DNA of 14,875 bases from JBPESN01 sp051710625 (GTDB taxonomy: Bacteria > Pseudomonadota > Gammaproteobacteria > Enterobacterales > Enterobacteriaceae), in assembly GCF_051710625.1 (NCBI RefSeq), contig NZ_JBPESN010000056.1:1-14875 (forward strand), in the 5' to 3' direction. Shown here one piece after another: positions 1-7,721 of this stretch (its first letter is position 1; each line of letters begins with the position of its first letter). The translations under genes and the position numbers were made by a program. The notes under the pieces were generated by a model that was given only the letters and a program-made list of their open reading frames with translations, did not search any database and was not told the DNA's origin.

Positions 1-129
1 GAAATTACCGACTATATCGTGGGATATTACAGCGCACTCAGGCCGCATGAATATAACGGTGGGTTGCCACCAAACGAATCAGAAAATAGATACTGGAAAA
101 ACGCTAACGCGGTGGCCAGTTTTAGTTAA
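1..129 (+). CDS. IS3-family transposase OrfB, C-terminal fragment (cut by window edge)
   Basis: Frame 1 is open from the first base to the TAA at 127-129 and gives 42 residues containing YYSALRPHEYNGGLPPNESE. This is the typical end of the rve integrase domain in IS3-family OrfB proteins, where an (Y/N)xxRPH...NGG(L/Y)xPxE stretch follows the catalytic glutamate. The catalytic DDE residues lie upstream and are not visible. The protein would be made by programmed frameshifting from orfA in a complete copy; whether this copy is active cannot be judged from its tail. The stop lies only 8 bases inside the element end, as usual for the family. Confidence 0.85.
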   Translation, partial: EITDYIVGYYSALRPHEYNGGLPPNESENRYWKNANAVASFS

Positions 130-137
130 CCACTACA
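1..137 (+). mobile_element. Right end of an IS3-family insertion sequence
   Basis: The segment holds the last codons of an IS3-type orfB followed immediately by a terminal inverted repeat ending CCACTACA at 130-137. Read inward, this end matches the left end of the element that starts at 14752: over the first 27 bases, 21 are identical, with identical outer (TGTAGTGG) and inner (TGGCCACC) 8-base blocks. That fixes the element boundary at 137. Sequence from 138 onward reads as the interior of comEC, so this copy disrupted that gene. The rest of the element lies outside the window. Confidence 0.9.
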
Positions 138-735
138 GCCATGAGGATCATATCGGCGGTTTGGACAGCGTTCGCCGCATCTGGCCGGCGGTTCCGGTCA
201 GCAGTCCATTTCGCACGCCCGGCCACCGTTTTTGTCTGCGCGGGCAGCGCTGGCGCTGGCAGGGGCTGCATTTTGAGGTACTCAGGCCGCCTGAGCCGGT
301 TGACAGTGCCGGCAATAACGATTCCTGCGTGCTGCGAATCGACGACGGTCACTTCCGGGTGCTGCTCACCGGCGATATCGAGGCGCAGACGGAACGGGCC
401 CTGCTGCGCCTGGATAGACGAGCGGTGCGCGCGGATGTCCTCCAGGTGCCGCATCACGGCAGTAAAACATCCTCCACCGCCGCGTTTTTGCGGGCGGTGC
501 GTCCGCAGGTGGCGTTGGCTTCGGAGGGTCGCTACAGTCTCTGGCGCCTGCCGGCGGAGGCGGTGGCGGTGGCGGTGGTGAAGCGTTATCGGCGTCTGGG
601 TATCCGCTGGCAGGATACAGCGGTCAGCTAAGCGTGCGTTTTTATCCGCGGGAGTTTGACGTTTTAGCCTATCGGGGTCAAATTTCCCGCCGATGGTATC
701 ATCAGTGGTTTGGCGCCGCCGCGCTAAATAGGTAG
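138..735 (+). pseudogene. comEC: comEC (ycaI) 3' remnant, cut by IS and frameshifted
   Basis: This is the C-terminal metallo-beta-lactamase-like domain of ComEC, the inner-membrane DNA-uptake channel protein. Visible motifs are SHEDHIGGLDSV (around 137-172, the remains of the HxHxDH metal motif), NNDSCVLRI, LLTGDIE and VPHHGSKTSS. The N-terminal domain and membrane competence domain are absent because the IS ends at base 137, inside the Ser codon before the conserved His. A second lesion sits at about 615-625: the frame ends at the TAA at 629-631, but the -1 frame continues with QLSVRF...RRWYHQWFG to a TAG at 733-735, the expected ComEC tail. One missing base explains this. The gene can no longer make ComEC. 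The gene order comEC-msbA-lpxK supports the identity. Confidence 0.88.
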
Positions 736-738
736 AAT
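710..738 (+). promoter_or_regulatory. Candidate sigma70 promoter for msbA-lpxK
   Basis: TTGGCG (710-715) and TAGAAT (733-738) are separated by 17 bases and match the -35 and -10 consensus at 4/6 and 5/6 positions. Transcription would start near 745, about 27 bases before the msbA ATG. The -10 box overlaps the last codon region of the comEC remnant (TAG 733-735), so this short piece could be preserved although comEC is dead. Seen by eye only. Confidence 0.45.
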
Positions 739-771
739 AGGCGACTATTTAGTCCCGGCACTGGTAAATGA

Positions 772-2516
<1,745 letters not shown>

Positions 2517-2520
<4 letters not shown>

Positions 2521-3530
2521 TAGCCCGCATCTGGTCCGGCGCCTCGCGGCTGTATTGGCTGCTGTTACCGTTCTCCTGGCTGTATGGGTTGATTACGGCG
2601 CTTATCCGCTTCAGCTACTGCCGGGGCTGGCGTAAAGTGCATCGTTTTCCACTGCCGATTGTGGTGGTGGGCAACTTGACCGCCGGCGGCAACGGTAAAA
2701 CGCCGGTGGTGCTGTGGCTGGTTACGCAACTGCAGCAGCGGGGCGGGCGGGTCGGGGTCGTGTCGCGCGGTTACGGCGGACGGGCTGCGCGCTATCCGCT
2801 GCTGCTGGACGCCACCACGACCAGCGATCAGTGCGGGGACGAGCCGCTGTTTATCTGGCAGCGCACCGGTGCGCCAGTTGCGGTGGCGCACCGGCGCGCC
2901 GAAGCGGTGGCGGCGTTGTTGCGCGCGCAGGCCCTGGATGTGGTGGTGACCGATGACGGGTTGCAGCATTACGCGCTGGGGCGGGATATCGAATGGGTGG
3001 TCATCGACGGCGAGCGTCGTTTCGGCAACGGCTGGTGGTTGCCTGCCGGTCCCATGCGCGAACGGCCCGGCCGCCTGCAAACGGTACAGGCCGTCATCGT
3101 CAACGGCGGCGATGCCCGGGCTGGCGAGGTGCCTATGCGCCTTGCTGCCGGCGCGGCGGTCAATCTGCTAAGCGGTGAACGCCGCGCGCTCGCCAGTCTG
3201 GCGCCGATAGTGGCGATTGCCGGCATTGGCCATCCACCGCGTTTTTTCGCGATCCTGCGCGCGGGCGGCGTAACGCCGGTGCGGGAGGTGGCGTTCGGCG
3301 ATCATCAGGCCTACCGGCAGCAGATGCTCGATGCGCTGGTCGCGCCGGAGGAACAGCTGCTGATGACAGAGAAAGACGCGGTCAAGTGCCGCGCCTTTGC
3401 CCGCGCCAACTGGTGGTATTTACCGGTTGACGCGCAACTGCCCGCCGGCGCGGAGGAAGGGTTGCTGACGCCGATTTTGCAGGCGATTCGGCGCTGCCAG
3501 CCAACGGCGGACGGTGAGGTGGTTATCTGA
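2517..3530 (+). CDS. lpxK: Tetraacyldisaccharide 4'-kinase LpxK
   Basis: LpxK phosphorylates the 4' position of tetraacyldisaccharide 1-phosphate with ATP to give lipid IVA, the sixth step of lipid A synthesis, at the cytoplasmic face of the inner membrane. The 337 residues (E. coli about 328) start MIARIWSGASRLYWLLLPFS with a hydrophobic N-terminal anchor helix. The P-loop GNLTAGGNGKTP is at 52-63, followed by VGVVSRGYGG, GDEP, VTDDGLQHY, RRFGNGWWLPAGPMRE, AGIGHPPRFF and MTEKDAVKCRAFA, all hallmark LpxK blocks. ATGA overlap with msbA indicates translational coupling, so synthesis and export of lipid A are linked. The C-terminus after LLTPILQAI is a few residues longer than in E. coli. The GC content is high and the product is judged intact. 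Confidence 0.97.
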
Positions 3531-3664
3531 AGTTCGGCGCTCGACCTGCCTGATGGCAGAGGCTACAACGCAGGGTGTAAATACCTGACGTTGGTGCGTC
3601 ACGGCGCAAAGTGCCGCTATCGGCCGTACGGTTATACCGGCTGCGCGTTCGGCACAGGCCGCCG

Positions 3665-3703
3665 AAAACAAACGGCCCGGTTAACCTGCGTTAACCGGGC
3701 CGT
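3665..3703 (-). terminator. Strong intrinsic terminator read on the minus strand
   Basis: A perfect 14-bp inverted repeat (arms 3672-3685 and 3690-3703, 4-base loop) is GC-rich at its base. Reading the minus strand, the stem is followed directly by TTGTTTT, a good U-tract. On the plus strand the stem is followed by CCGCGCGATG, so termination of lpxK mRNA here would be weak. The polarity therefore favours a leftward transcript that starts from the promoter at 3849-3821. Confidence 0.72.
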
Positions 3704-3729
3704 CCGCGCGATGTTTTATTGCTTAGCGG

Positions 3730-3774
3730 CTAATAATTAGCGAACAGAGCAATGATTTTGTTTACTGTTTTCAT
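3730..3774 (-). CDS. Candidate 14-residue small protein or leader peptide
   Basis: An ATG at 3774-3772 opens a frame MKTVNKIIALFANY ending with TAG at 3732-3730. AGGG lies four bases upstream of the ATG as a modest ribosome site. The peptide has two lysines near the N-terminus and a hydrophobic middle, so it could be a small membrane-associated peptide. The ORF lies about 40 nt into a predicted transcript of about 150 nt bounded by its own promoter and terminator. I do not recognise the peptide. The transcript may instead be a non-coding RNA with a chance ORF. The stop codon lies in a small dyad GCTAAT-A-ATTAGC (3729-3741). Function unknown. Confidence 0.4.
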   Translation of the reverse strand: MKTVNKIIALFANY

Positions 3775-3820
3775 GGCGCCCTGTCTTAATAATCTTTGAA
3801 GTGTCACTCGATTCACAAAA

Positions 3821-3849
3821 ATAATACGTTTTCCCTCGCTACATATCAA
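3821..3849 (-). promoter_or_regulatory. Near-consensus sigma70 promoter, leftward
   Basis: On the minus strand TTGATA (3849-3844) is followed after exactly 17 bases by TATTAT (3826-3821). These match the -35 and -10 consensus at 4/6 and 5/6 positions with optimal spacing in an AT-rich tract. Transcription would start near 3814 and run leftward through the mini-ORF to the terminator at 3703-3665. Confidence 0.55.
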
Positions 3850-3984
3850 TAACAACTCACCAAAAAAAATGACGAAAGTCAGCAATTTCTGCGATAGACG
3901 GCAGTGTTTGCCGGCGATGATTCCCGGCCCCGTACCCTTATGTTATTCTCTGCACCATTATCTCTTGCACAGGCATGCCCCCCC

Positions 3985-3990
3985 AGGAGG
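3985..3990 (+). promoter_or_regulatory. Strong Shine-Dalgarno of ycaR
   Basis: AGGAGG lies 4 bases before the ATG at 3995. It decides the start of ycaR against the longer reading frame that opens at 3869, whose first 42 codons show no similarity to the family. Confidence 0.85.
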
Positions 3991-3994
3991 AATC

Positions 3995-4177
3995 ATGGAT
4001 CATCACCTATTGGAAATAGTCGCTTGTCCGGTCTGTAACGGCAAACTTTATTACAACAAAGAACGTCAGGAACTGATTTGCAAGTCCGATGTGCTGGCTT
4101 ACCCCTTGCGTGACGGTATCCCCGTGCTGCTGGAAAGCGAAGCGCGCGCCATTACGCTGGATGAGACCAATTCATGA
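3995..4177 (+). CDS. ycaR: Trm112-like zinc-ribbon protein YcaR
   Basis: The 60-residue product, starting MDHHLLEIVACPVCNGKLYY, has the E. coli YcaR length and sequence pattern. It is a small cytoplasmic protein of the Trm112/UPF0434 family. CPVC at 11-14 and a further Cys at 29 recall a zinc ribbon, but the second pair is incomplete, as in other bacterial members. DGIPVLLESEAR is the conserved C-terminal block. The exact role is not established; in gammaproteobacteria the gene usually sits directly before kdsB, and here its stop overlaps the kdsB start by 4 nt, so the two are probably translated in a coupled way. Start chosen from the AGGAGG and the family length. Confidence 0.95.
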   Translation: MDHHLLEIVACPVCNGKLYYNKERQELICKSDVLAYPLRDGIPVLLESEARAITLDETNS

Positions 4178-4929
4178 GTCTTATCGCCATTATTCCCGCC
4201 CGTTTCGCCTCCAGCCGCTTGCCCGGCAAGCCGTTGGCCGATATCAACGGCAAACCCATGGTAGTCCGTGTCATGGAGCGGGCGCAGGCCTCTGGCGCCG
4301 ATCGGGTCATTGTCGCGACCGATCATCAAGGGGTGGTTGAGGCGGTTGAGCGCGCCGGCGGCGAAGTGTGCCTGACTCGTCCCGATCATCAGTCCAGCAC
4401 CGAGCGGCTGCAGGAGGTTATCGATCGCTACGACTTCCCTGACGATCGGATTATCGTCAATGTGCAGGGCGACGAGCCGCTCATTCCGCCGCAAATTATC
4501 CGCCAGGTGGCGGATAACCTGGCGGGGGCAGAGGCTGGCATGGCCACGCTGGCGGTGCCTATTACCACCGCCGAAGAGGCATTCAACCCTAACGCGGTAA
4601 AAGTGGTGGTGGATGCGCGCGGTTATGCGCTGTATTTCTCCCGTGCAACTATCCCGTGGGACCGCGAAGGATTTGCCCGCAGCCGCGAGCATCTTTCTCA
4701 TAGCCTGCTGCGCCATATCGGGATTTATGCCTATCGTGCCGACTTTATACGTCGCTACGTCAACTGGTCTGCCAGTCCGTTGGAGAAGATTGAGATCCTC
4801 GAACAACTGCGCGTTCTGTGGTACGGCGAAAAGATTCATGTCGCAGTGGCGAGCGGCGCGCCCGGTATGGGCGTGGACACGCCGGAAGAGCTGGCGCAGG
4901 TCCGTTTGCTACAGCTTCAGCTGGATTAA
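4174..4929 (+). CDS. kdsB: 3-deoxy-manno-octulosonate cytidylyltransferase KdsB
   Basis: KdsB activates KDO with CTP to form CMP-KDO in the cytoplasm, the donor for the KDO transferase WaaA that acts on lipid IVA. The 251 residues (E. coli 248) begin MSLIAIIPARFASSRLPGKP, the nucleotidyltransferase P-loop-like N-terminus. ATDH at 48-51, VNVQGDEP at 95-102 (Mg-binding Asp100), FNPNAVKVV, YFSRATIPWDRE at 154-164, HIGIYAYR and MGVDTPEEL with Asp235 are all present. It follows ycaR with an ATGA overlap. Together with msbA and lpxK it gives this segment three lipid A/KDO genes. No damage seen. The 168 bp after it up to ycbJ hold no feature I can recognise. Confidence 0.97.
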   Translation: MSLIAIIPARFASSRLPGKPLADINGKPMVVRVMERAQASGADRVIVATDHQGVVEAVERAGGEVCLTRPDHQSSTERLQEVIDRYDFPDDRIIVNVQGDEPLIPPQIIRQVADNLAGAEAGMATLAVPITTAEEAFNPNAVKVVVDARGYALYFSRATIPWDREGFARSREHLSHSLLRHIGIYAYRADFIRRYVNWSASPLEKIEILEQLRVLWYGEKIHVAVASGAPGMGVDTPEELAQVRLLQLQLD

Positions 4930-5097
4930 CCCTCCCGTAACGTCTGGAGCGGCGGCCTGTCGAGGATTCCGCGCCGGTTTCCCGCCTTTGTTTGATCTAG
5001 CGCGACGTTTTATACGCCAATCCTCCCCATGATGTCATGTAGTGCCGCGCGGTACCCGCCGATCTAATCCTGTGCCAAATATAAGGTTAGCGATGTC

Positions 5098-5986
5098 ATG
5101 GAACAGCTACGCGCCGAATTAAGCGCCGTTTCGGGGGAGCCGTTGAGCCGGCTTGAACGCATCAGCGAGCAACTTTATGCCCATCTGTATGCCATGTACG
5201 ACAGGGAGGGGCATGCGCTTTCTCTGGTGGCGAAAAGCTATTTGTGTCCGGGTATCGCCCAGCAGGGATCCTATAAACTGTTTATGCTGGCCTGGGAAGG
5301 TGAGATACGGTTGCCGGCCGTCTACGGCCTTATTTTATCCCAGCATCTTCCCTATAAAAAGCTGTTGCTGATGGAGCCCCTGCGGAGCGTACCGGTCGAG
5401 GCGCCAACCCGAACACCGGCGCGCTGGCAGCGGCTCAAAGAGCAAATCGTCGACGGCATCCTCGCTTGGCACCGGATCGACAGGCATGGGCTTGGTGGGT
5501 GACGTCGACAGTACCCAGGAAAATCACTGGCCGGCCTGGTATTCACAGCGTATCGAGGTGATCTGGTCGACATTGAGTAAAGTGTCGGCGCCGCTGCTAC
5601 AGCATGATGATCGGATCTTGCTGTTCCGCACCCAGCAATGTTCACCACTGTTATTTGACGACTTTAAGGAAGACTGCGTGCTGGTGCACGGTAATCTGTC
5701 GCTGCGCGGTATGCTCAAGGATCCGCGTAGCGACCAGCTGTTGGCGATGCTGAACGCCGGTACGCTGCTGTGGGCGTCGCGGGAGTACGATCTTTCCCGA
5801 CTGTGCGAGGAAGGGCTGAGCGAAGCGCTGCTTTTTCATTATCTCAGCCGCGCGCCGGTGGCGGAGGCATTTCTTTGCCAGCGCTGGCTGTATGCGATCA
5901 TCTGGGAAGCGGCGGCGCGCTATATTCACACCGGTCAGTTGGACCGTGCCGTGTTTGTGCGCGCAAAGCGGGAGCTCTTCCCCTGA
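5098..5986 (+). pseudogene. ycbJ: ycbJ, kinase-like protein of unknown role, single frameshift
   Basis: Two overlapping frames together give a near full-length YcbJ (about 296 codons; E. coli 297 aa), a cytoplasmic protein of unknown role with distant resemblance to aminoglycoside-phosphotransferase-type kinases. Frame one starts MEQLRAELSAVSGEPLSRLE and includes VEAPTRTPARWQRLKEQIVD and LAWHRIDRHG before a TGA at 5500-5502. Frame two carries on with VGDVDSTQENHWPAWY, VHGNLSLRGMLKDPRSDQLL and RAPVAEAFLCQRWLY to a TGA at 5984-5986. One extra base at about 5487-5500 (a G in GGGCTTGGTGGG) explains the break. Everything else is intact, which suggests recent inactivation or a sequencing error. It lies between kdsB and elyC as in E. 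coli. Confidence 0.88.
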
Positions 5987-5991
5987 CTGGA

Positions 5992-6782
5992 CTAGGGGCG
6001 CAGCGCGCCGGCAGAATGCACTGGCGCGCGGTGGGACCTATGCCGCCGCGCCGTCAGGATGGCGTTATTGGCAAGCGCAGGAGGGGAAATCATTGCCAGC
6101 AGCCGCTGCCATACTTGCCCGAGCGTTTCATACCAGACACGCTCGCTGTGACTCAGCCAAAGCGGCGAGGGCAGGATCTTCTCCTGCGGCTGCAGAGGAC
6201 TGCTGATCGCAAGTTGATTCGCCGGCACCGGTATTGGCCGAAGCCCGGCGGCCGTAAAAAAGCCCATCTCTTGGGGCAGATGGTTGGCGGAAGTGACCAG
6301 CATCAACGGCGCTTGTCCTACTAGTCTTGCGACGCTCGCCGCTTCCTGGCGCGTGTCGCGCGGGCTGTCCAACGTCACGATTGCCGCAGCCGGTACGCCC
6401 AGGCGCTGCGCCACGCGAGAAGCGGCCTCGGCGCTGCTGACGGGATTGCCGGGTGCATTGGCGCCGGTAAACACCATCGTCGCGCTGGGGGGGGCCAATC
6501 GGGGTTCCAGGTATATCCGCCTCCTAACACCACGATCCATTTGACGGTTTCCCCATGAGGCTGCCAAGTGGGATAATGGGCCGCCAGCAGCACCAGCAAC
6601 TGATCGGCCACCGGCTGCAGACTCAGCGCCAGCAATACCAGCCAACCTACGCTCAGCAGCAGCCGGGCGATTTTTGTTCCGCGGTTCAGCCAAAGCAGCA
6701 CTAACCCGGCCCCCATGACCACGAGCAGCAGCGGAAGCGGCAGTAGCAGGCCGCCGATAAACTTTTTCAGGGTAAACAGCAT
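5992..6782 (-). pseudogene. elyC: elyC (ycbC) envelope biogenesis factor, deleted and frameshifted
   Basis: ElyC is an inner-membrane DUF218 protein needed for normal peptidoglycan and lipid-carrier metabolism at low temperature. The ATG at 6782 opens MLFTLKKFIGGLLLPLPLLL, two N-terminal membrane helices and IVVLGGGYTWNPDW, as in E. coli. At the C8 tract (plus-strand G8 at 6487-6494) the frame is lost. The other frame continues MVFTGAN, SSAEAASRVAQRLGVP, LVTSANHLPQ, PVPANQLAISSPL and ERVWYETLGQVWQ to a TAG at 5992. About 22 residues, covering the NNSLPRLNEG region of E. coli ElyC, are missing at the same spot. The tail is about 30 residues longer than in E. coli. The gene converges on ycbJ with a 5-bp gap. 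Two lesions make function very unlikely. Confidence 0.88.
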
Positions 6783-6932
6783 GGGGCAACGCTCCGATTG
6801 GGTGAAATATAATCAACCAGCCGCAATCCGGCGCTGGAATGATTCATTCTACCTCAGCCTGTGACAAAATAGACTCCTCGCGCCCAGCGGCGACAAAACC
6901 TCTTGTAGCGCCGTGGCCGACCAGAGTCTTTC

Positions 6933-7721
6933 ATGATACAGGATCGCAATTTCGACGATATCGCCGACAAATTTACGCATAATATTTACGGAACCACTAA
7001 AGGAAAGATTCGTCAGGCGGTATTATGGCAGGATCTCCAGACGTTACTGGCGCATTTGCCCCAGCGGCCGCTTTGCATATTGGACGCCGGCGGCGGCGAA
7101 GGGCGTACCGCCGCACAACTGGCGGCGCTGGGGCACGAGGTGGTGTTGTGCAATCTTTCGGCGCAGATGATACATCGCGCGCAACAGCAGGCGAAAGCGC
7201 TGCTCGACGCCCAGCGCTTTCGCTGCGTACAGAGTACGATTCAAGATATCTCTACGCATTTGGAAAGGCCCGCCGATCTGATATTGTGTCATGCGGTACT
7301 AAAATGGGTCGCGCAGCCCGAAGCATTATTGCAAATACTTAATCAATGCCTGGCCGGGGATGGCGCGTTGTCATTAATGTTTTACAATAAACACGGCCTG
7401 GTGATGCGCAATATGCTGCTAGGCAATATGGCTTTTGTCGCGGCCGGCATGCCGAAAAGGAAAAGGCGATCGCTAATGCCCGACCATCCCTGTGATCCCG
7501 CTGACGTTTACCGCTGGCTGGAAAAAATGGGACTGGCCCCAATAGGCAAAAGCGGCGTACGGGTGTTTCATGATTATCTGCAGAATAAACAGCAACAACA
7601 GGATGAATTTACCGCACTGCTGGCGACGGAACAGCGCTATTGTCGGCAGGAGCCATTTATCAGTATGGAGCGTTATATCCACGTGATGGCGCGTAAACCC
7701 ACCCTGAAGGACGCATTATGA
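6933..7721 (+). CDS. cmoM: tRNA 5-carboxymethoxyuridine methyltransferase CmoM
   Basis: CmoM (formerly SmtA) uses S-adenosylmethionine to methylate cmo5U34 to mcmo5U34 in the anticodon of certain tRNAs. The 262 residues (E. coli 261) start MIQDRNFDDIADKFTHNIYG. SAM motif I is LDAGGGEGRTA at 50-60, followed by LCNLSAQMI, a DLILCHAVLKWV post-I region, LSLMFYNKHGLVMRNM, GVRVFHDYL and RYCRQEPFISMERYIHVMAR. The gene is the first of the cmoM-mukF-mukE-mukB unit and its stop overlaps the mukF ATG by 4 nt. The 150 bp upstream, shared with divergent elyC, must carry the operon promoter, but I could not pick a convincing one. Codon 2 (ATA) is an insertion relative to E. coli and may reflect a slightly different start. 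Confidence 0.95.
   Translation: MIQDRNFDDIADKFTHNIYGTTKGKIRQAVLWQDLQTLLAHLPQRPLCILDAGGGEGRTAAQLAALGHEVVLCNLSAQMIHRAQQQAKALLDAQRFRCVQSTIQDISTHLERPADLILCHAVLKWVAQPEALLQILNQCLAGDGALSLMFYNKHGLVMRNMLLGNMAFVAAGMPKRKRRSLMPDHPCDPADVYRWLEKMGLAPIGKSGVRVFHDYLQNKQQQQDEFTALLATEQRYCRQEPFISMERYIHVMARKPTLKDAL

Larger units (their letters stand above)
3531..3994. other. lpxK-ycaR intergenic region, ycaQ absent
   Basis: In E. coli the winged-helix DNA glycosylase gene ycaQ lies between lpxK and ycaR. Here only 464 bp remain and I can recognise no ycaQ coding sequence in any frame. 3531-3660 is GC-rich with no feature I can name. 3665-3849 carries the minus-strand promoter, mini-ORF and terminator described separately and is markedly AT-rich between 3716 and 3880. 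3850-3984 is the ycaR upstream region, where I found no convincing promoter. Confidence 0.7.

Noticed and set aside
47..631. 194-codon plus-strand frame as a single protein
   Set aside because: Its first 30 codons are IS sequence read out of the transposase frame. Only the part after 137 is comEC, so the frame is a chance fusion across the insertion junction.
3672..3703. Terminator for the msbA-lpxK transcript
   Set aside because: The stem lies in a suitable place, but on the plus strand it lacks an adjoining U-tract; the minus-strand polarity is much better, so it was assigned to the leftward unit.
3869..3994. Upstream extension of ycaR
   Set aside because: The AGGAGG at 3985-3990 and the exact 60-aa family length fix the start at 3995; the extension shows no similarity.
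4099..4839. 246-codon open frame on the minus strand opposite kdsB
   Set aside because: kdsB on the plus strand is certain from its motifs; the antisense frame has no recognisable domain and no ribosome site.
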